Assembly (NCBI GenBank): GCA_045644605.1
Contig: JAZRHB010000050.1
Coordinates: forward strand, 1-39,234
Origin: RGIG4103 sp045644605
GTDB lineage: Bacteria > Bacillota > Clostridia > RUG12999
Direction of reading: 5' to 3'
DNA length: 39,234 nt
Shown piece by piece: positions 31,489-39,173 of this stretch. The notes under the pieces were generated by a model, which worked only from the letters and a program-made list of their open reading frames with translations, did not search any database and was not told where the DNA came from. The position numbers were made by a program, and so were the translations under genes. How positions within the stretch are numbered: position 1 is the stretch's first letter; each line of letters begins with the position of its first letter.

Positions 31489-32006
31489 AAAATTATTTAA
31501 AAAGCGTTTTTGCCTTAACAATAATCTGTGCAGTTATTGGAATTGCCCTTGCAGCTACAAACGGGCTGACATTACCAATTATAGAAACAAATGAAGCGGA
31601 AGCGGTACAACAGTCTTTGAAGGTTGTAATGCCGGAAGGAAACGAATTTTCAACTGTTGATATAACAACTGCCAATCTTCCCGACACTGTAAAAGAAGTT
31701 TATGGCGAAACCGGTGGAGGATATGTCTTCAAACTTGAAACCTCCGGATATTCGTCGGGGCTTGTTATTTTGTGCGGTGTTGACAAAAACGGACTTGTAA
31801 CAGGGGCAACCTGTATGACAAGCAGTGAAACACTCGGGTACGAAAAAACCTATGGCAATTCGCTTGTGAAAAGAACGATTAACAGTATAGATTCAGTTGA
31901 TACAATAGCATCGGCAACAAAAACCACAGTTGCGTATAAAAATGCAGTAAAGGACGCTCTTGTAGCGGCTGGTGTTTTAAACAGTTTAAATAAAGGAGGG
32001 GCCTGA
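31485..32006 (+). CDS. rnfG: Rnf complex subunit G (FMN-carrying)
   Basis: 173 residues. One N-terminal membrane helix (about 7-26), the rest an extracytoplasmic FMN-binding domain. 'LVTGATCMTSSETLGYEKTYGNS' is split in the conserved core. The covalent FMN site is Thr145 in 'DTIASATKTT', an intact S-A-T motif for ApbE. Start overlaps rnfD; rnfE follows by 5 bp. Confidence 0.94.
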   Translation: MKNYLKSVFALTIICAVIGIALAATNGLTLPIIETNEAEAVQQSLKVVMPEGNEFSTVDITTANLPDTVKEVYGETGGGYVFKLETSGYSSGLVILCGVDKNGLVTGATCMTSSETLGYEKTYGNSLVKRTINSIDSVDTIASATKTTVAYKNAVKDALVAAGVLNSLNKGGA

Positions 32007-32011
32007 AACTT

Positions 32012-32692
32012 ATGAAAAAGGAAAGTAATATGTCAATACTTCTCAAAGGTCTTATCCGTGAAAATCCGGTGTTTGTGCTTGTACTCGGTACTTGTCCTAC
32101 ACTTGCAACCACAACAACCATCATTGGCGCACTTTCAATGGGTATTGCCGCAATGGCGGTTCTTATATGCTCAAATGCAGTAGTATCACTTCTCCGTAAG
32201 TTTATTCCCGATATAGTTCGTATACCGTGTTATATCGTTATAATTGCGGGGTTTGTAACTCTTGTGCAAATGTTTATGCATGCATATCTGCCCGCACTTT
32301 ATGACCTTCTGGGTGTTTATCTTGCACTTATTACGGTAAACTGTATAGTGCTTGGCAGAGCGGAAATGTTTGCAAGTAAAAACTCTGTTGGCAAATCCGT
32401 TCTTGATGGTATAGGAATGGGTCTTGGATTTACTATTGCACTTTTGCTTATGGCGCTTGTGCGTGAAGTATTTGGTGCCGGTACATTTATGGGTATGGCA
32501 GTTCCGGTAATTAAAGACCATACAATAGCAATACTTACTAAAGCTCCGGGCGGACTTCTGGTATATGGCCTTCTTATTTTTGCGGTTACCGCAATTACAA
32601 AAGGCAACGCGCCGAAAAAAACAACTTTTGCGTGCGAAGGATGCCCCAATGCAGGAAACTGCACAGCTTGTGGCGAAAAGGGGGCTGAATAA
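32012..32692 (+). CDS. rnfE: Rnf complex subunit E
   Basis: 226 residues, six membrane helices, homologous to RnfA. Conserved: 'ENPVFVLVLGTCPTLATTT' (17-35; the Cys ligates an iron-sulfur centre held between RnfA and RnfE) and 'TVNCIVLGRAEMFASKN' with the second Cys. The tail has an extra CEGCPNAGNCTAC cluster (about residues 208-220), not usual for RnfE, which could bind metal. Either ATG 32012 (after AGGAGG, 12 bases) or 32030 could start it. Confidence 0.94.
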   Translation: MKKESNMSILLKGLIRENPVFVLVLGTCPTLATTTTIIGALSMGIAAMAVLICSNAVVSLLRKFIPDIVRIPCYIVIIAGFVTLVQMFMHAYLPALYDLLGVYLALITVNCIVLGRAEMFASKNSVGKSVLDGIGMGLGFTIALLLMALVREVFGAGTFMGMAVPVIKDHTIAILTKAPGGLLVYGLLIFAVTAITKGNAPKKTTFACEGCPNAGNCTACGEKGAE

Positions 32693-32694
32693 TT

Positions 32695-33294
32695 ATGGAA
32701 AATGCAAAACTTCTTATATCAATTCTTATGGGCGGAGTGCTTGTAAATAACTATGTTCTCAGTCAGTTTCTGGGCATTTGTCCGTTTCTTGGTGTATCAA
32801 AAAAGCTTGACCAGGCAACGGGTATGGGCATTGCCGTTACATTTGTAATGCTTGTGGCAACGGCGGTTACATGGCCGGTGCAAACTTTTATTCTTGATAA
32901 ACTGGGACTTGAATATCTGCAGACAATGGTGTTCATTCTTGTTATAGCCACATTGGTACAGTTCACGGAAATAGTTCTTAAAAAGTACATACCGGCGCTC
33001 AGTAAAAGTCTTGGTATATACCTGCCGCTTATAACAACAAACTGTGCGGTTCTTGGTGTTACAATAAACAATATTTCCGACGGCTACAGCTTTGTTCAGT
33101 CAATGGTAAGCTCACTCGGATGCGGACTTGGATTTCTTCTTGCAATGGTACTGTTTTCGGGTGTTCGTTCAAGAATAGACGAAGAAAAAGTGCCCAAATA
33201 TTTAAAAGGACTTCCTGTAACCTTGATAGCTGCTTCCTTTGTGTCGCTGTCATTCTTTGGTTTTGCCGGAATTATTGAAAATTTGTTGAAGTAG
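32695..33294 (+). CDS. rnfA: Rnf complex subunit A
   Basis: 199 residues, six membrane helices. Contains 'NNYVLSQFLGICPFLGVSKK' (19-38) and 'LITTNCAVLGVTINN' (~109-123), the two Cys segments that pair with RnfE. Starts 2 bp after the rnfE stop; RBS overlaps the end of rnfE. Confidence 0.96.
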   Translation: MENAKLLISILMGGVLVNNYVLSQFLGICPFLGVSKKLDQATGMGIAVTFVMLVATAVTWPVQTFILDKLGLEYLQTMVFILVIATLVQFTEIVLKKYIPALSKSLGIYLPLITTNCAVLGVTINNISDGYSFVQSMVSSLGCGLGFLLAMVLFSGVRSRIDEEKVPKYLKGLPVTLIAASFVSLSFFGFAGIIENLLK

Positions 33295-33304
33295 GAGATT
33301 ACAT

Positions 33305-34093
33305 ATGAACGGTATATTAATTGCACTTGCTGTCATAGCTGCGTTGGGTCTTCTGGCAAGTCTTTTGCTGTCGGTTGCATCTCATTTTATGAAAGTTGAA
33401 GAAGACGAAACAGCAAAACAGATTCGCGCGTGTCTTCCGGGGATTAACTGCGGTGCCTGCGGGTATAAAGGCTGTGACGACTATGCTGCAGCTCTTTCAT
33501 ACGGTAATGCAAAAACAAACCTTTGTGTTCCGGGAGCGGATTCCATAGCGGCAGAAATTGCCGAAATTCTAGGAGTTGCTGCAGAAGATGTGGTTGAAGC
33601 GATAGCGGTAGTGCATTGTAACGGTACATGTGATGCCGTAAAAGAAAAAAACGATTATTTCGGGGTTGATTCCTGCATTGCAAAATTGCAGTTGTACGGC
33701 GGCCCTCACGAGTGTAAATATGGCTGTCTCGGCAGTGGTGACTGTGCGGCGGTATGTCCTAATGATGCTATATGTGTTAGAGATGGTGTTGCGCGCATTG
33801 ACAGAAGAAAATGCGTAGGATGCGGAATGTGTGTAGCTGCGTGCCCGAGAGGTATTATTTCCATTATTCCGGATATAAAAAATACTGTAGTTTTGTGTAA
33901 AAATGAAGATAAAGGCGCAGCAGCACGAAGCGCGTGCAAAAATGCATGCATAGGCTGTAAAAAATGTGAAAACAACTGTCCTGAAAATGCAATTGTCGTA
34001 GAAAATAATCTTGCAACTATAAACTATGATAAGTGTACGGGATGCGGAGTGTGTATTGAAGTTTGTCCGGTGTTCTGTGTAAAAAGAATATGA
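33305..34093 (+). CDS. rnfB: Rnf complex subunit B (ferredoxin-like)
   Basis: 262 residues. Accepts electrons from reduced ferredoxin. N-terminal membrane helix (3-24), then the Cys-rich domain 'CLPGINCGACGYKGCDDYA' (about 43-61), and four ferredoxin-type motifs: CLGSGDCAAVCP (about 140), CVGCGMCVAACP (about 172), CIGCKKCENNCP (about 217) and CTGCGVCIEVCP (about 245). That gives a long iron-sulfur wire. Its stop overlaps the ATG of the NusG-II gene. Confidence 0.96.
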   Translation: MNGILIALAVIAALGLLASLLLSVASHFMKVEEDETAKQIRACLPGINCGACGYKGCDDYAAALSYGNAKTNLCVPGADSIAAEIAEILGVAAEDVVEAIAVVHCNGTCDAVKEKNDYFGVDSCIAKLQLYGGPHECKYGCLGSGDCAAVCPNDAICVRDGVARIDRRKCVGCGMCVAACPRGIISIIPDIKNTVVLCKNEDKGAAARSACKNACIGCKKCENNCPENAIVVENNLATINYDKCTGCGVCIEVCPVFCVKRI

Positions 34094-34425
34094 AAAGATT
34101 ACGTAACGATATCATATTGATTCTGGTTATTGTTATTGTTGCTCTTGTGACGGCGTTTTTCTATTTTTCGTTGCGGGCAGAAGGGAATAATGTTTTGGTT
34201 ATAAAAAATGGAGAAACAATTGCGGTTTATCCTCTTGACGAAAATATGACAATGCCGATAACGGATGGAAACAATACAAACATACTTGTCATAGAAAACG
34301 GGAAGGCATATATTTCACAGGCGAGTTGTCCTGATAAAATATGTGTAAATCACCGTCCGGTTTCAAAAACGGGTGATACAATTGTGTGTCTGCCGGCAAA
34401 ACTTGTAATAGAAATCGGCAAATAA
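34090..34425 (+). CDS. NusG domain II-containing membrane protein
   Basis: 111 residues starting MKRLRND at 34090 (ATGA overlap with rnfB). One membrane helix (about 7-28), then an external NusG-II domain: 'VLVIKNGETIAVYPL', 'VIENGKAYISQASCPDKICV' with two Cys, and 'VCLPAKLVIEI'. This family accompanies Gx transporter and apbE or rnf genes in Clostridia; its role is unknown. The SCPDKIC motif could bind metal or form a disulfide. Confidence 0.85.
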   Translation: MKRLRNDIILILVIVIVALVTAFFYFSLRAEGNNVLVIKNGETIAVYPLDENMTMPITDGNNTNILVIENGKAYISQASCPDKICVNHRPVSKTGDTIVCLPAKLVIEIGK

Positions 34426-34441
34426 TACGGGGGTGTAACCA

Positions 34442-34951
34442 ATGAAAAAAAGCACGAATAAACTGGTGCTTTTGTCGCTTTTTGCGGCGGCGGCATTGGT
34501 TTTATCCTATGTGGAAACTCTGTTTCCGCCGCTTTATCCGGCTGTACCGGGGATAAAAATGGGTCTTGCAAATATTGTAATACTTGTTTGTCTGTACCTT
34601 TTTTCAGTAAAAGAAGCGCTTGCCCTTTCTGTTGTAAGAATCTTTGTATCGGCACTTCTTTTCGGAAACGCCGTATCAATGATATACTCTCTGGTGGGAG
34701 CGTTATTTAGTCTTGCTGTTATGGCAATTTTAAAGAAAATAAATACATTTTCATCGGTTGGCGTAAGCGTTGCGGGGGCGGTTTGTCATAATCTTGGGCA
34801 GGTGCTTACAGCAATGCTTATTCTTGAAAATATTCAAATAGGATATTATATGATTGTTCTTTTATTTACGGGAACGGCGGCAGGGGTTTTAACGGGGATA
34901 GCCGGTGGCGTCGTTACAAAATATCTTAATAAAGCTATAAAAGGGAGATAA
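34442..34951 (+). CDS. Gx transporter family membrane protein
   Basis: 169 residues, about five membrane helices. The opening 'LVLLSLFAAAALVLSYVETLFPP' and 'PGIKMGLANIVILVCLYLF' define the Gx family (also annotated as heptaprenyl diphosphate synthase component I). The fold recalls ECF-transporter S components, and its neighbours are flavin enzymes, so a flavin or isoprenoid precursor has been suggested as substrate; this is inference. Ends in a terminator-like hairpin. Confidence 0.82.
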   Translation: MKKSTNKLVLLSLFAAAALVLSYVETLFPPLYPAVPGIKMGLANIVILVCLYLFSVKEALALSVVRIFVSALLFGNAVSMIYSLVGALFSLAVMAILKKINTFSSVGVSVAGAVCHNLGQVLTAMLILENIQIGYYMIVLLFTGTAAGVLTGIAGGVVTKYLNKAIKGR

Positions 34952-34966
34952 TAAATCTCCTTTTTA
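34941..34966 (+). terminator. Weak terminator-like hairpin before apbE
   Basis: GGAGAT / ATCTCC with loop AATAA, followed by five T; it overlaps the stop codon of the Gx gene. It may reduce transcription into apbE; no separate apbE promoter is obvious. Confidence 0.45.
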
Positions 34967-34981
34967 TGTATGGAGAAATGT

Positions 34982-35968
34982 ATGAAACGTTTTATTCTGT
35001 CATTTATTACAGTTGCACTGATTCTGTGCTTTGCAGGATGTTCAAATGGTAAAACTAAATATACTGACTATTCTTTTGAATGTTTTGATACCGTTACTAC
35101 AATTGTGGGATACGAAAACTCAAAAGAAGAGTTTGATACGGTATGCGGAGAGATTAAAGCTCTTTTGATGAAATACCACCGTTTGTATGACATATACAAC
35201 GAGTATGAAAATATGAACAATCTGTGTTCATTAAACAAAGCGGGAAAAGAACTGAAAGTTGACAGTGAAATTATAGATTTACTTAAGTTGTCAAAAGAAA
35301 TGTATACGCTTTCAAACGGCAAAGTAAATGTTGCAATGGGAAGCGTCCTTTCTTTATGGCACGAGTACAGAGAAGAGGGACTGTCGGTTCCGCCTGAAAA
35401 TTTATTGAAAGAAGCAAGCAAGCATACTGATATAAATAATGTTGTAATTGATGAAGTTGTCGGAACGGTTTTCCTTAAAGACCAGGATATGACGCTTGAT
35501 GTGGGTGCCGTGGCAAAAGGATATGCACTTGAAAAAGTTGCCCGGTATTTAGAAGAAAAAGGTGTTTCGGGATATCTTATTAATGTTGGCGGAAATGTGC
35601 GTGCAATCGGAAACAAAGGGGATGCAAAGCCATGGACTGCAGGTATAGAAAATCCTGATACAAAAAGTTCGAAACAATATATAGCGCAGGTTGACTTATC
35701 AAATCAGGCTGTTGCAACAAGCGGAAACTATCAGAGATATTATACGGTTGATGGGAAAAACTATCATCATATTATAGATGCTTCAACTCTTATGCCGGGC
35801 GAAAATTTTACATCCGTATCGGTTGTTTGTGATGATGCGGGTGTCAGTGATGCACTTTCTACAGCCTTGTTTTTAATGACACATGAAGAAGGGATGGAAT
35901 TGTCGAAGAAACTCGCGCTTGATGAAGTAATTTGGCTGATGCCCGACGGAAGTATAAAAAAGTATTGA
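34982..35968 (+). CDS. apbE: FAD:protein FMN transferase (ApbE)
   Basis: 328 residues from ATG 34982, 6 bases after GGAG. Lipoprotein signal with lipobox FAGC (about 15-18), so it works on the outer face. ApbE cleaves FAD and attaches FMN to Thr/Ser of RnfD, RnfG and similar proteins. Motifs: 'SFECFDTVTT' near 29, 'MTLDVGAVAKGYALE' near 170-184 (FAD/Mg2+), 'LINVGGNVRAIG', 'VATSGNYQRYY', 'HHIIDASTLMP', and Asp in 'GVSDALSTAL'. Its targets are encoded in the same cluster. The stop codon overlaps the -35 box of the next promoter. Confidence 0.95.
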   Translation: MKRFILSFITVALILCFAGCSNGKTKYTDYSFECFDTVTTIVGYENSKEEFDTVCGEIKALLMKYHRLYDIYNEYENMNNLCSLNKAGKELKVDSEIIDLLKLSKEMYTLSNGKVNVAMGSVLSLWHEYREEGLSVPPENLLKEASKHTDINNVVIDEVVGTVFLKDQDMTLDVGAVAKGYALEKVARYLEEKGVSGYLINVGGNVRAIGNKGDAKPWTAGIENPDTKSSKQYIAQVDLSNQAVATSGNYQRYYTVDGKNYHHIIDASTLMPGENFTSVSVVCDDAGVSDALSTALFLMTHEEGMELSKKLALDEVIWLMPDGSIKKY

Positions 35969-35993
35969 CATTTTTATGAAAAAAGGGTATACT
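35965..35993 (+). promoter_or_regulatory. Consensus promoter of the riboswitch-ATPase unit
   Basis: TTGACA (35965-35970), 17 bp, TATACT (35988-35993). The -35 overlaps the apbE stop. The transcript would begin right at the aptamer. Confidence 0.9.
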
Positions 35994-36000
35994 GAATTTA

Positions 36001-36090
36001 CCAAAAGGGAGTAGTTTAAATGTGTCGTCAACAATCGCAGTTAGAAATAACTTGGTGGCACATACCGCACAACGGTTACGAGACTTTTGG
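36001..36090 (+). ncRNA. yybP-ykoY-type (manganese) riboswitch aptamer
   Basis: The conserved loops of the yybP-ykoY class are present: GGGAGTAG at 36007-36014, CGTCAACA near 36026-36033, and a closing GGTTACGAGAC ending at 36084. P1 is a perfect pair, CCAAAAG (36001-36007) with CTTTTGG (36084-36090). Known members bind Mn2+ and control Mn2+ exporters, including P-type ATPases. Placed directly between a promoter and a terminator ahead of a P-type ATPase. Middle stems were judged by eye. Confidence 0.82.
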
Positions 36091-36125
36091 CTATGATATT
36101 TCATAGCCGAAAGTCTTTTTTTTTA
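36081..36125 (+). terminator. Riboswitch-controlled terminator
   Basis: AGACTTTTGGCTATGA (36081-36096) pairs with 36101-36116 over 16 positions (one G-T), loop TATT, then nine T. Its 5' arm overlaps the 3' strand of P1, so aptamer and terminator exclude each other: Mn2+ binding should keep transcription on. Confidence 0.9.
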
Positions 36126-36142
36126 CATCAGGAGGAAAATAT

Positions 36143-38740
36143 ATGAAAGAATTTTATTTACTTGCAAAGCAACAGGTTCTTGGTGCCTTTGGGGTAACAC
36201 ATGAGGGGCATTCCAACGAAAATGCACAAAAGATTTTGAATGAAAAAGGTGAAAATGTTCTTAAAGAAGGTAAAAGAAAAAGCACCCTGCAGGTGTTTTT
36301 GTCCCAGTTTGCAGATCTGCTTGTTATAATTCTTATTGCGGCGGCAATAATTTCTATGCTTTCGGGCAATACAGAAAGTACAATAGTTATTTTTGCTGTT
36401 ATAATTATGAATGCAGTGCTCGGTACAATTCAGCATAAAAAAGCCGAAAAATCGCTTGATAGTTTAAAATCACTGTCGTCGCCGAACGCAAAAGTTATCC
36501 GCGGCGGACAGAAAATTGAAATTCCGTCAAGATATGTTGTTCCCGGCGATGTTGTTGTTCTTGAAGCGGGGGATATGGTAGTTGCGGACGGACGTATCAT
36601 TGAGAATTTTTCACTTCAGGTAAATGAAAGTTCGCTTACGGGTGAATCTACCAATGTGGATAAGCAGGATGTTGATATAACGGAAGAACTTCCGCTTGGT
36701 GACAGAGTTAATATGGTTTATTCCGGAAGCCTTGTAACATACGGACGTGCAACCGTTGTTGTAACCGGTACCGGAATGAATACGGAAATCGGTAAAATTG
36801 CGGCACTGATGAATGCAACCAAAGAAAAGAAAACACCGCTTCAGATAAGTCTTGATCAGTTCAGTAGCCGCCTTGCTATGGTAATTATGGTAATATCCGC
36901 TGTTGTGTTCGGATTAAGTCTGTGGCGCAAAATGCCGCCTCTTGATTCGCTTATGTTTGCCGTAGCACTTGCGGTAGCGGCAATTCCGGAAGCACTTGGC
37001 TCAATTGTAACAATCGTGCAGGCGATGGGTACACAGAAAATGGCGAAAGAAAATGCCATTATTAAAGAACTAAAAGCAGTAGAAAGTCTTGGCTCGGTAT
37101 CTGTTATTTGTTCTGATAAAACAGGAACTCTTACACAAAATAAAATGACTGTTCAGCAGGTATATGTGGATGGGGAAACTCTTAATCCAAAGGATATTGA
37201 TTTGAAAAATCAGCTTCACAGATATTTGCTTTACAATGCAATGCTCACAAATGATTCTGCCCTTATTGGCGGAAAGGGAATAGGTGACCCGACGGAATTC
37301 TGCCTTCTTGAAATGGTGCGCAGTATTGACCTTAATGAAGAATTTTTCCGTGCGGTTATGCCAAGGCTTGCGGAAATTCCGTTTGATTCCGACAGAAAGC
37401 TGATGTCCACAAAATATCTGCTTCACGGCGAGCCGACAATGATGACAAAAGGTGCGCTTGATGTAATTCTTGACAGAACAACCCGTATCCGTACAAGTGA
37501 AGGCATCCGTCCGATTACAGATGAAGATAAAGAAACAATTCTTGCTAAAAATATGGAGTTTTCCGAAAATGGACTTCGTGTACTTGCATTTGCATATAAG
37601 GCAACAGATGCAAGCTACTCGCTCACTCTTGAAGACGAAAATGATTACATCTTTACAGGACTTATATCTATGATGGACCCGCCGAGAGAAGAATCAAAAG
37701 AAGCAGTAGCTGATGCAAAACGTGCAGGAATAAAACCGGTTATGATAACCGGTGACCATAAAATTACGGCAACAGCAATAGCAAAACAAATCGGTATATT
37801 TGAAGACGGAGATATTGCCGTAACCGGTGTTGAGCTTGATGCAATGAGAGAAGAAGAACTGTTTGAAAAAATCAGTAAGATTTCGGTTTATGCCAGAGTA
37901 TCTCCTGAAAACAAAATCCGCATCGTAAATGCATGGCAGAAAAAAGGTAATATTGTTGCAATGACGGGGGATGGAGTTAACGATGCTCCTGCACTCAAAA
38001 AAGCCGACATTGGTGTTGCAATGGGGATTACAGGAACTGAAGTTTCCAAAGATGCTTCTGCAATGATATTGACTGATGATAATTTTGCGACAATTATAAA
38101 AGCGGTTGCAAACGGAAGAAACGTGTACAGAAACATAAAGAACGCAATTAAGTTTTTGCTCTCGGGCAATATGGCAGGTATTCTTTCGGTACTTTACACA
38201 TCAATCTTTGCGCTTCCGGTGCCGTTTGCACCTGTGCACCTGCTGTTTATGAATCTTCTTACGGACAGCCTTCCGGCAATTGCGATAGGAATGGAATCAC
38301 CGGAGGATAATCTTCTTTCCCAAAAACCGAGGGACCCGAAGGAAAGTATATTGAATAAAAGCTTTATGACTGAACTTCTGCTTCAAGGCGGACTTATTGC
38401 ACTGTGCACTATGATAGCATTCCATATAGGGAAGAATGCCGGCGGACCGGAGCTTGCAAGTACGATGGCTTTTGCAACTCTCACACTCGCAAGATTGTTC
38501 CACGGATTTAACTGCAGAAGTGACAGTTCGATATTCAAAATTGGTCTTTTTAGCAATAAAGCAAGCATAGGAGCTTTTGTTGCAGGAATTGCATTGCTTG
38601 CGCTTGTAATGTTTGTGCCGTTTCTTGGCAGACTCTTTGAAATAGCGGCATTTAGCACGACAAATATTCTTGCAATAATTGGACTTGCTTTTGTGCCGAC
38701 TGTGATAATTCAGCTTGTGAAAATTGTTAAAAACAGATAA
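36143..38740 (+). CDS. P-type cation-transporting ATPase, probable Mn2+/Ca2+ exporter
   Basis: 865 residues. A P2-type pump with N-terminal cation-ATPase domain, actuator 'SLTGES' near 170, M4 'AAIPEALGSIVTI' near 280 (PEAL in place of the PEGLP of classic Ca2+ pumps), phosphorylated Asp325 in 'CSDKTGTLTQNK', 'MMTKGA' in the nucleotide domain, 'MITGDH', 'TGDGVNDAPALKKADIG' near 615, and M6 'NLLTDSLPAIAIG' with the Asn/Asp ligand positions. Family members export Ca2+ or Mn2+. The Mn2+-type riboswitch upstream favours Mn2+ efflux here. RBS CAGGAGGAAAA. No terminator is seen before the rpsU promoter. Confidence 0.92.
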   Translation: MKEFYLLAKQQVLGAFGVTHEGHSNENAQKILNEKGENVLKEGKRKSTLQVFLSQFADLLVIILIAAAIISMLSGNTESTIVIFAVIIMNAVLGTIQHKKAEKSLDSLKSLSSPNAKVIRGGQKIEIPSRYVVPGDVVVLEAGDMVVADGRIIENFSLQVNESSLTGESTNVDKQDVDITEELPLGDRVNMVYSGSLVTYGRATVVVTGTGMNTEIGKIAALMNATKEKKTPLQISLDQFSSRLAMVIMVISAVVFGLSLWRKMPPLDSLMFAVALAVAAIPEALGSIVTIVQAMGTQKMAKENAIIKELKAVESLGSVSVICSDKTGTLTQNKMTVQQVYVDGETLNPKDIDLKNQLHRYLLYNAMLTNDSALIGGKGIGDPTEFCLLEMVRSIDLNEEFFRAVMPRLAEIPFDSDRKLMSTKYLLHGEPTMMTKGALDVILDRTTRIRTSEGIRPITDEDKETILAKNMEFSENGLRVLAFAYKATDASYSLTLEDENDYIFTGLISMMDPPREESKEAVADAKRAGIKPVMITGDHKITATAIAKQIGIFEDGDIAVTGVELDAMREEELFEKISKISVYARVSPENKIRIVNAWQKKGNIVAMTGDGVNDAPALKKADIGVAMGITGTEVSKDASAMILTDDNFATIIKAVANGRNVYRNIKNAIKFLLSGNMAGILSVLYTSIFALPVPFAPVHLLFMNLLTDSLPAIAIGMESPEDNLLSQKPRDPKESILNKSFMTELLLQGGLIALCTMIAFHIGKNAGGPELASTMAFATLTLARLFHGFNCRSDSSIFKIGLFSNKASIGAFVAGIALLALVMFVPFLGRLFEIAAFSTTNILAIIGLAFVPTVIIQLVKIVKNR

Positions 38741-38752
38741 AAATAAAAAAGC

Positions 38753-38781
38753 TTGACAATTATAATTTGGTATTGTATAAT
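38753..38781 (+). promoter_or_regulatory. Consensus promoter of rpsU
   Basis: TTGACA (38753-38758), 17 bp, TATAAT (38776-38781), both perfect. A second TATAAT-like box begins at 38781. Confidence 0.92.
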
Positions 38782-38785
38782 ATAA

Positions 38786-38853
38786 TTTGTGCGATAAGAC
38801 ACAAAATCTTCCGAATACGTTGCATTGCTTGATGTATTGTGCAAAAGCGGAAG
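38786..38853 (+). promoter_or_regulatory. Structured leader of rpsU
   Basis: The ~80-nt leader has a 5' hairpin TTTGTG/CACAAA (38786-38791, 38800-38805) and then CTTCCG (38808-38813) pairing with CGGAAG (38848-38853), with an inner TTGCA/TGCAA stem. The last arm is part of the CGGAAGGAGGG Shine-Dalgarno region, so folding could limit ribosome access. Possible autoregulation by S21; inference. Confidence 0.45.
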
Positions 38854-38865
38854 GAGGGAAATTAA

Positions 38866-39042
38866 ATGTCAGAAATTAGAATTAAAGAAAATGAAACCTT
38901 GGAAAGCGCTCTTCGCAGATTTAAGCGTTCCTGCGCAAAATCGGGTGTTTTATCTGAACTTCGCAAAAGAGAACACTACGAAAAACCAAGCGTAAAAAGA
39001 AAGAAAAAGTCCGAAGCGGCTAGAAAAAGAAAGTTCAAATAA
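38866..39042 (+). CDS. rpsU: 30S ribosomal protein S21
   Basis: 58 residues: MSEIRIKENETLESALRRF, then 'KRSCAKSGVLSELRKREHYEKP' in two parts, then a Lys/Arg-rich tail. This is the full S21 family pattern and length. S21 sits on the 30S platform near the 3' end of 16S rRNA and helps initiation. AAGGAGGG lies 7-8 bases before the ATG. Single-gene unit with its own promoter, leader and terminator. Confidence 0.97.
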   Translation: MSEIRIKENETLESALRRFKRSCAKSGVLSELRKREHYEKPSVKRKKKSEAARKRKFK

Positions 39043-39052
39043 GAAATTCATG

Positions 39053-39082
39053 AAACTGTCGGTGATAACCGACAGTTTTTTC
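39053..39082 (+). terminator. Intrinsic terminator after rpsU
   Basis: AAACTGTCGGT / ACCGACAGTTT, 11-bp stem, GATA loop, T run. Confidence 0.94.
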
Positions 39083-39097
39083 TTTACTCACACAAAG

Positions 39098-39132
39098 AAA
39101 GCGCAGAAAGGAAAACTTCCCTTCTGCGCTTT
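39098..39132. terminator. Hairpin between convergent transcripts
   Basis: AAAGCGCAGAA / TTCTGCGCTTT, 11-bp stem with a 13-nt loop and T residues on both sides. Fits a terminator for a minus-strand gene ending near 39174. Confidence 0.7.
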
Positions 39133-39173
39133 TATCTATATAAACGGCACAAAATAATGCCGATCATAACATA

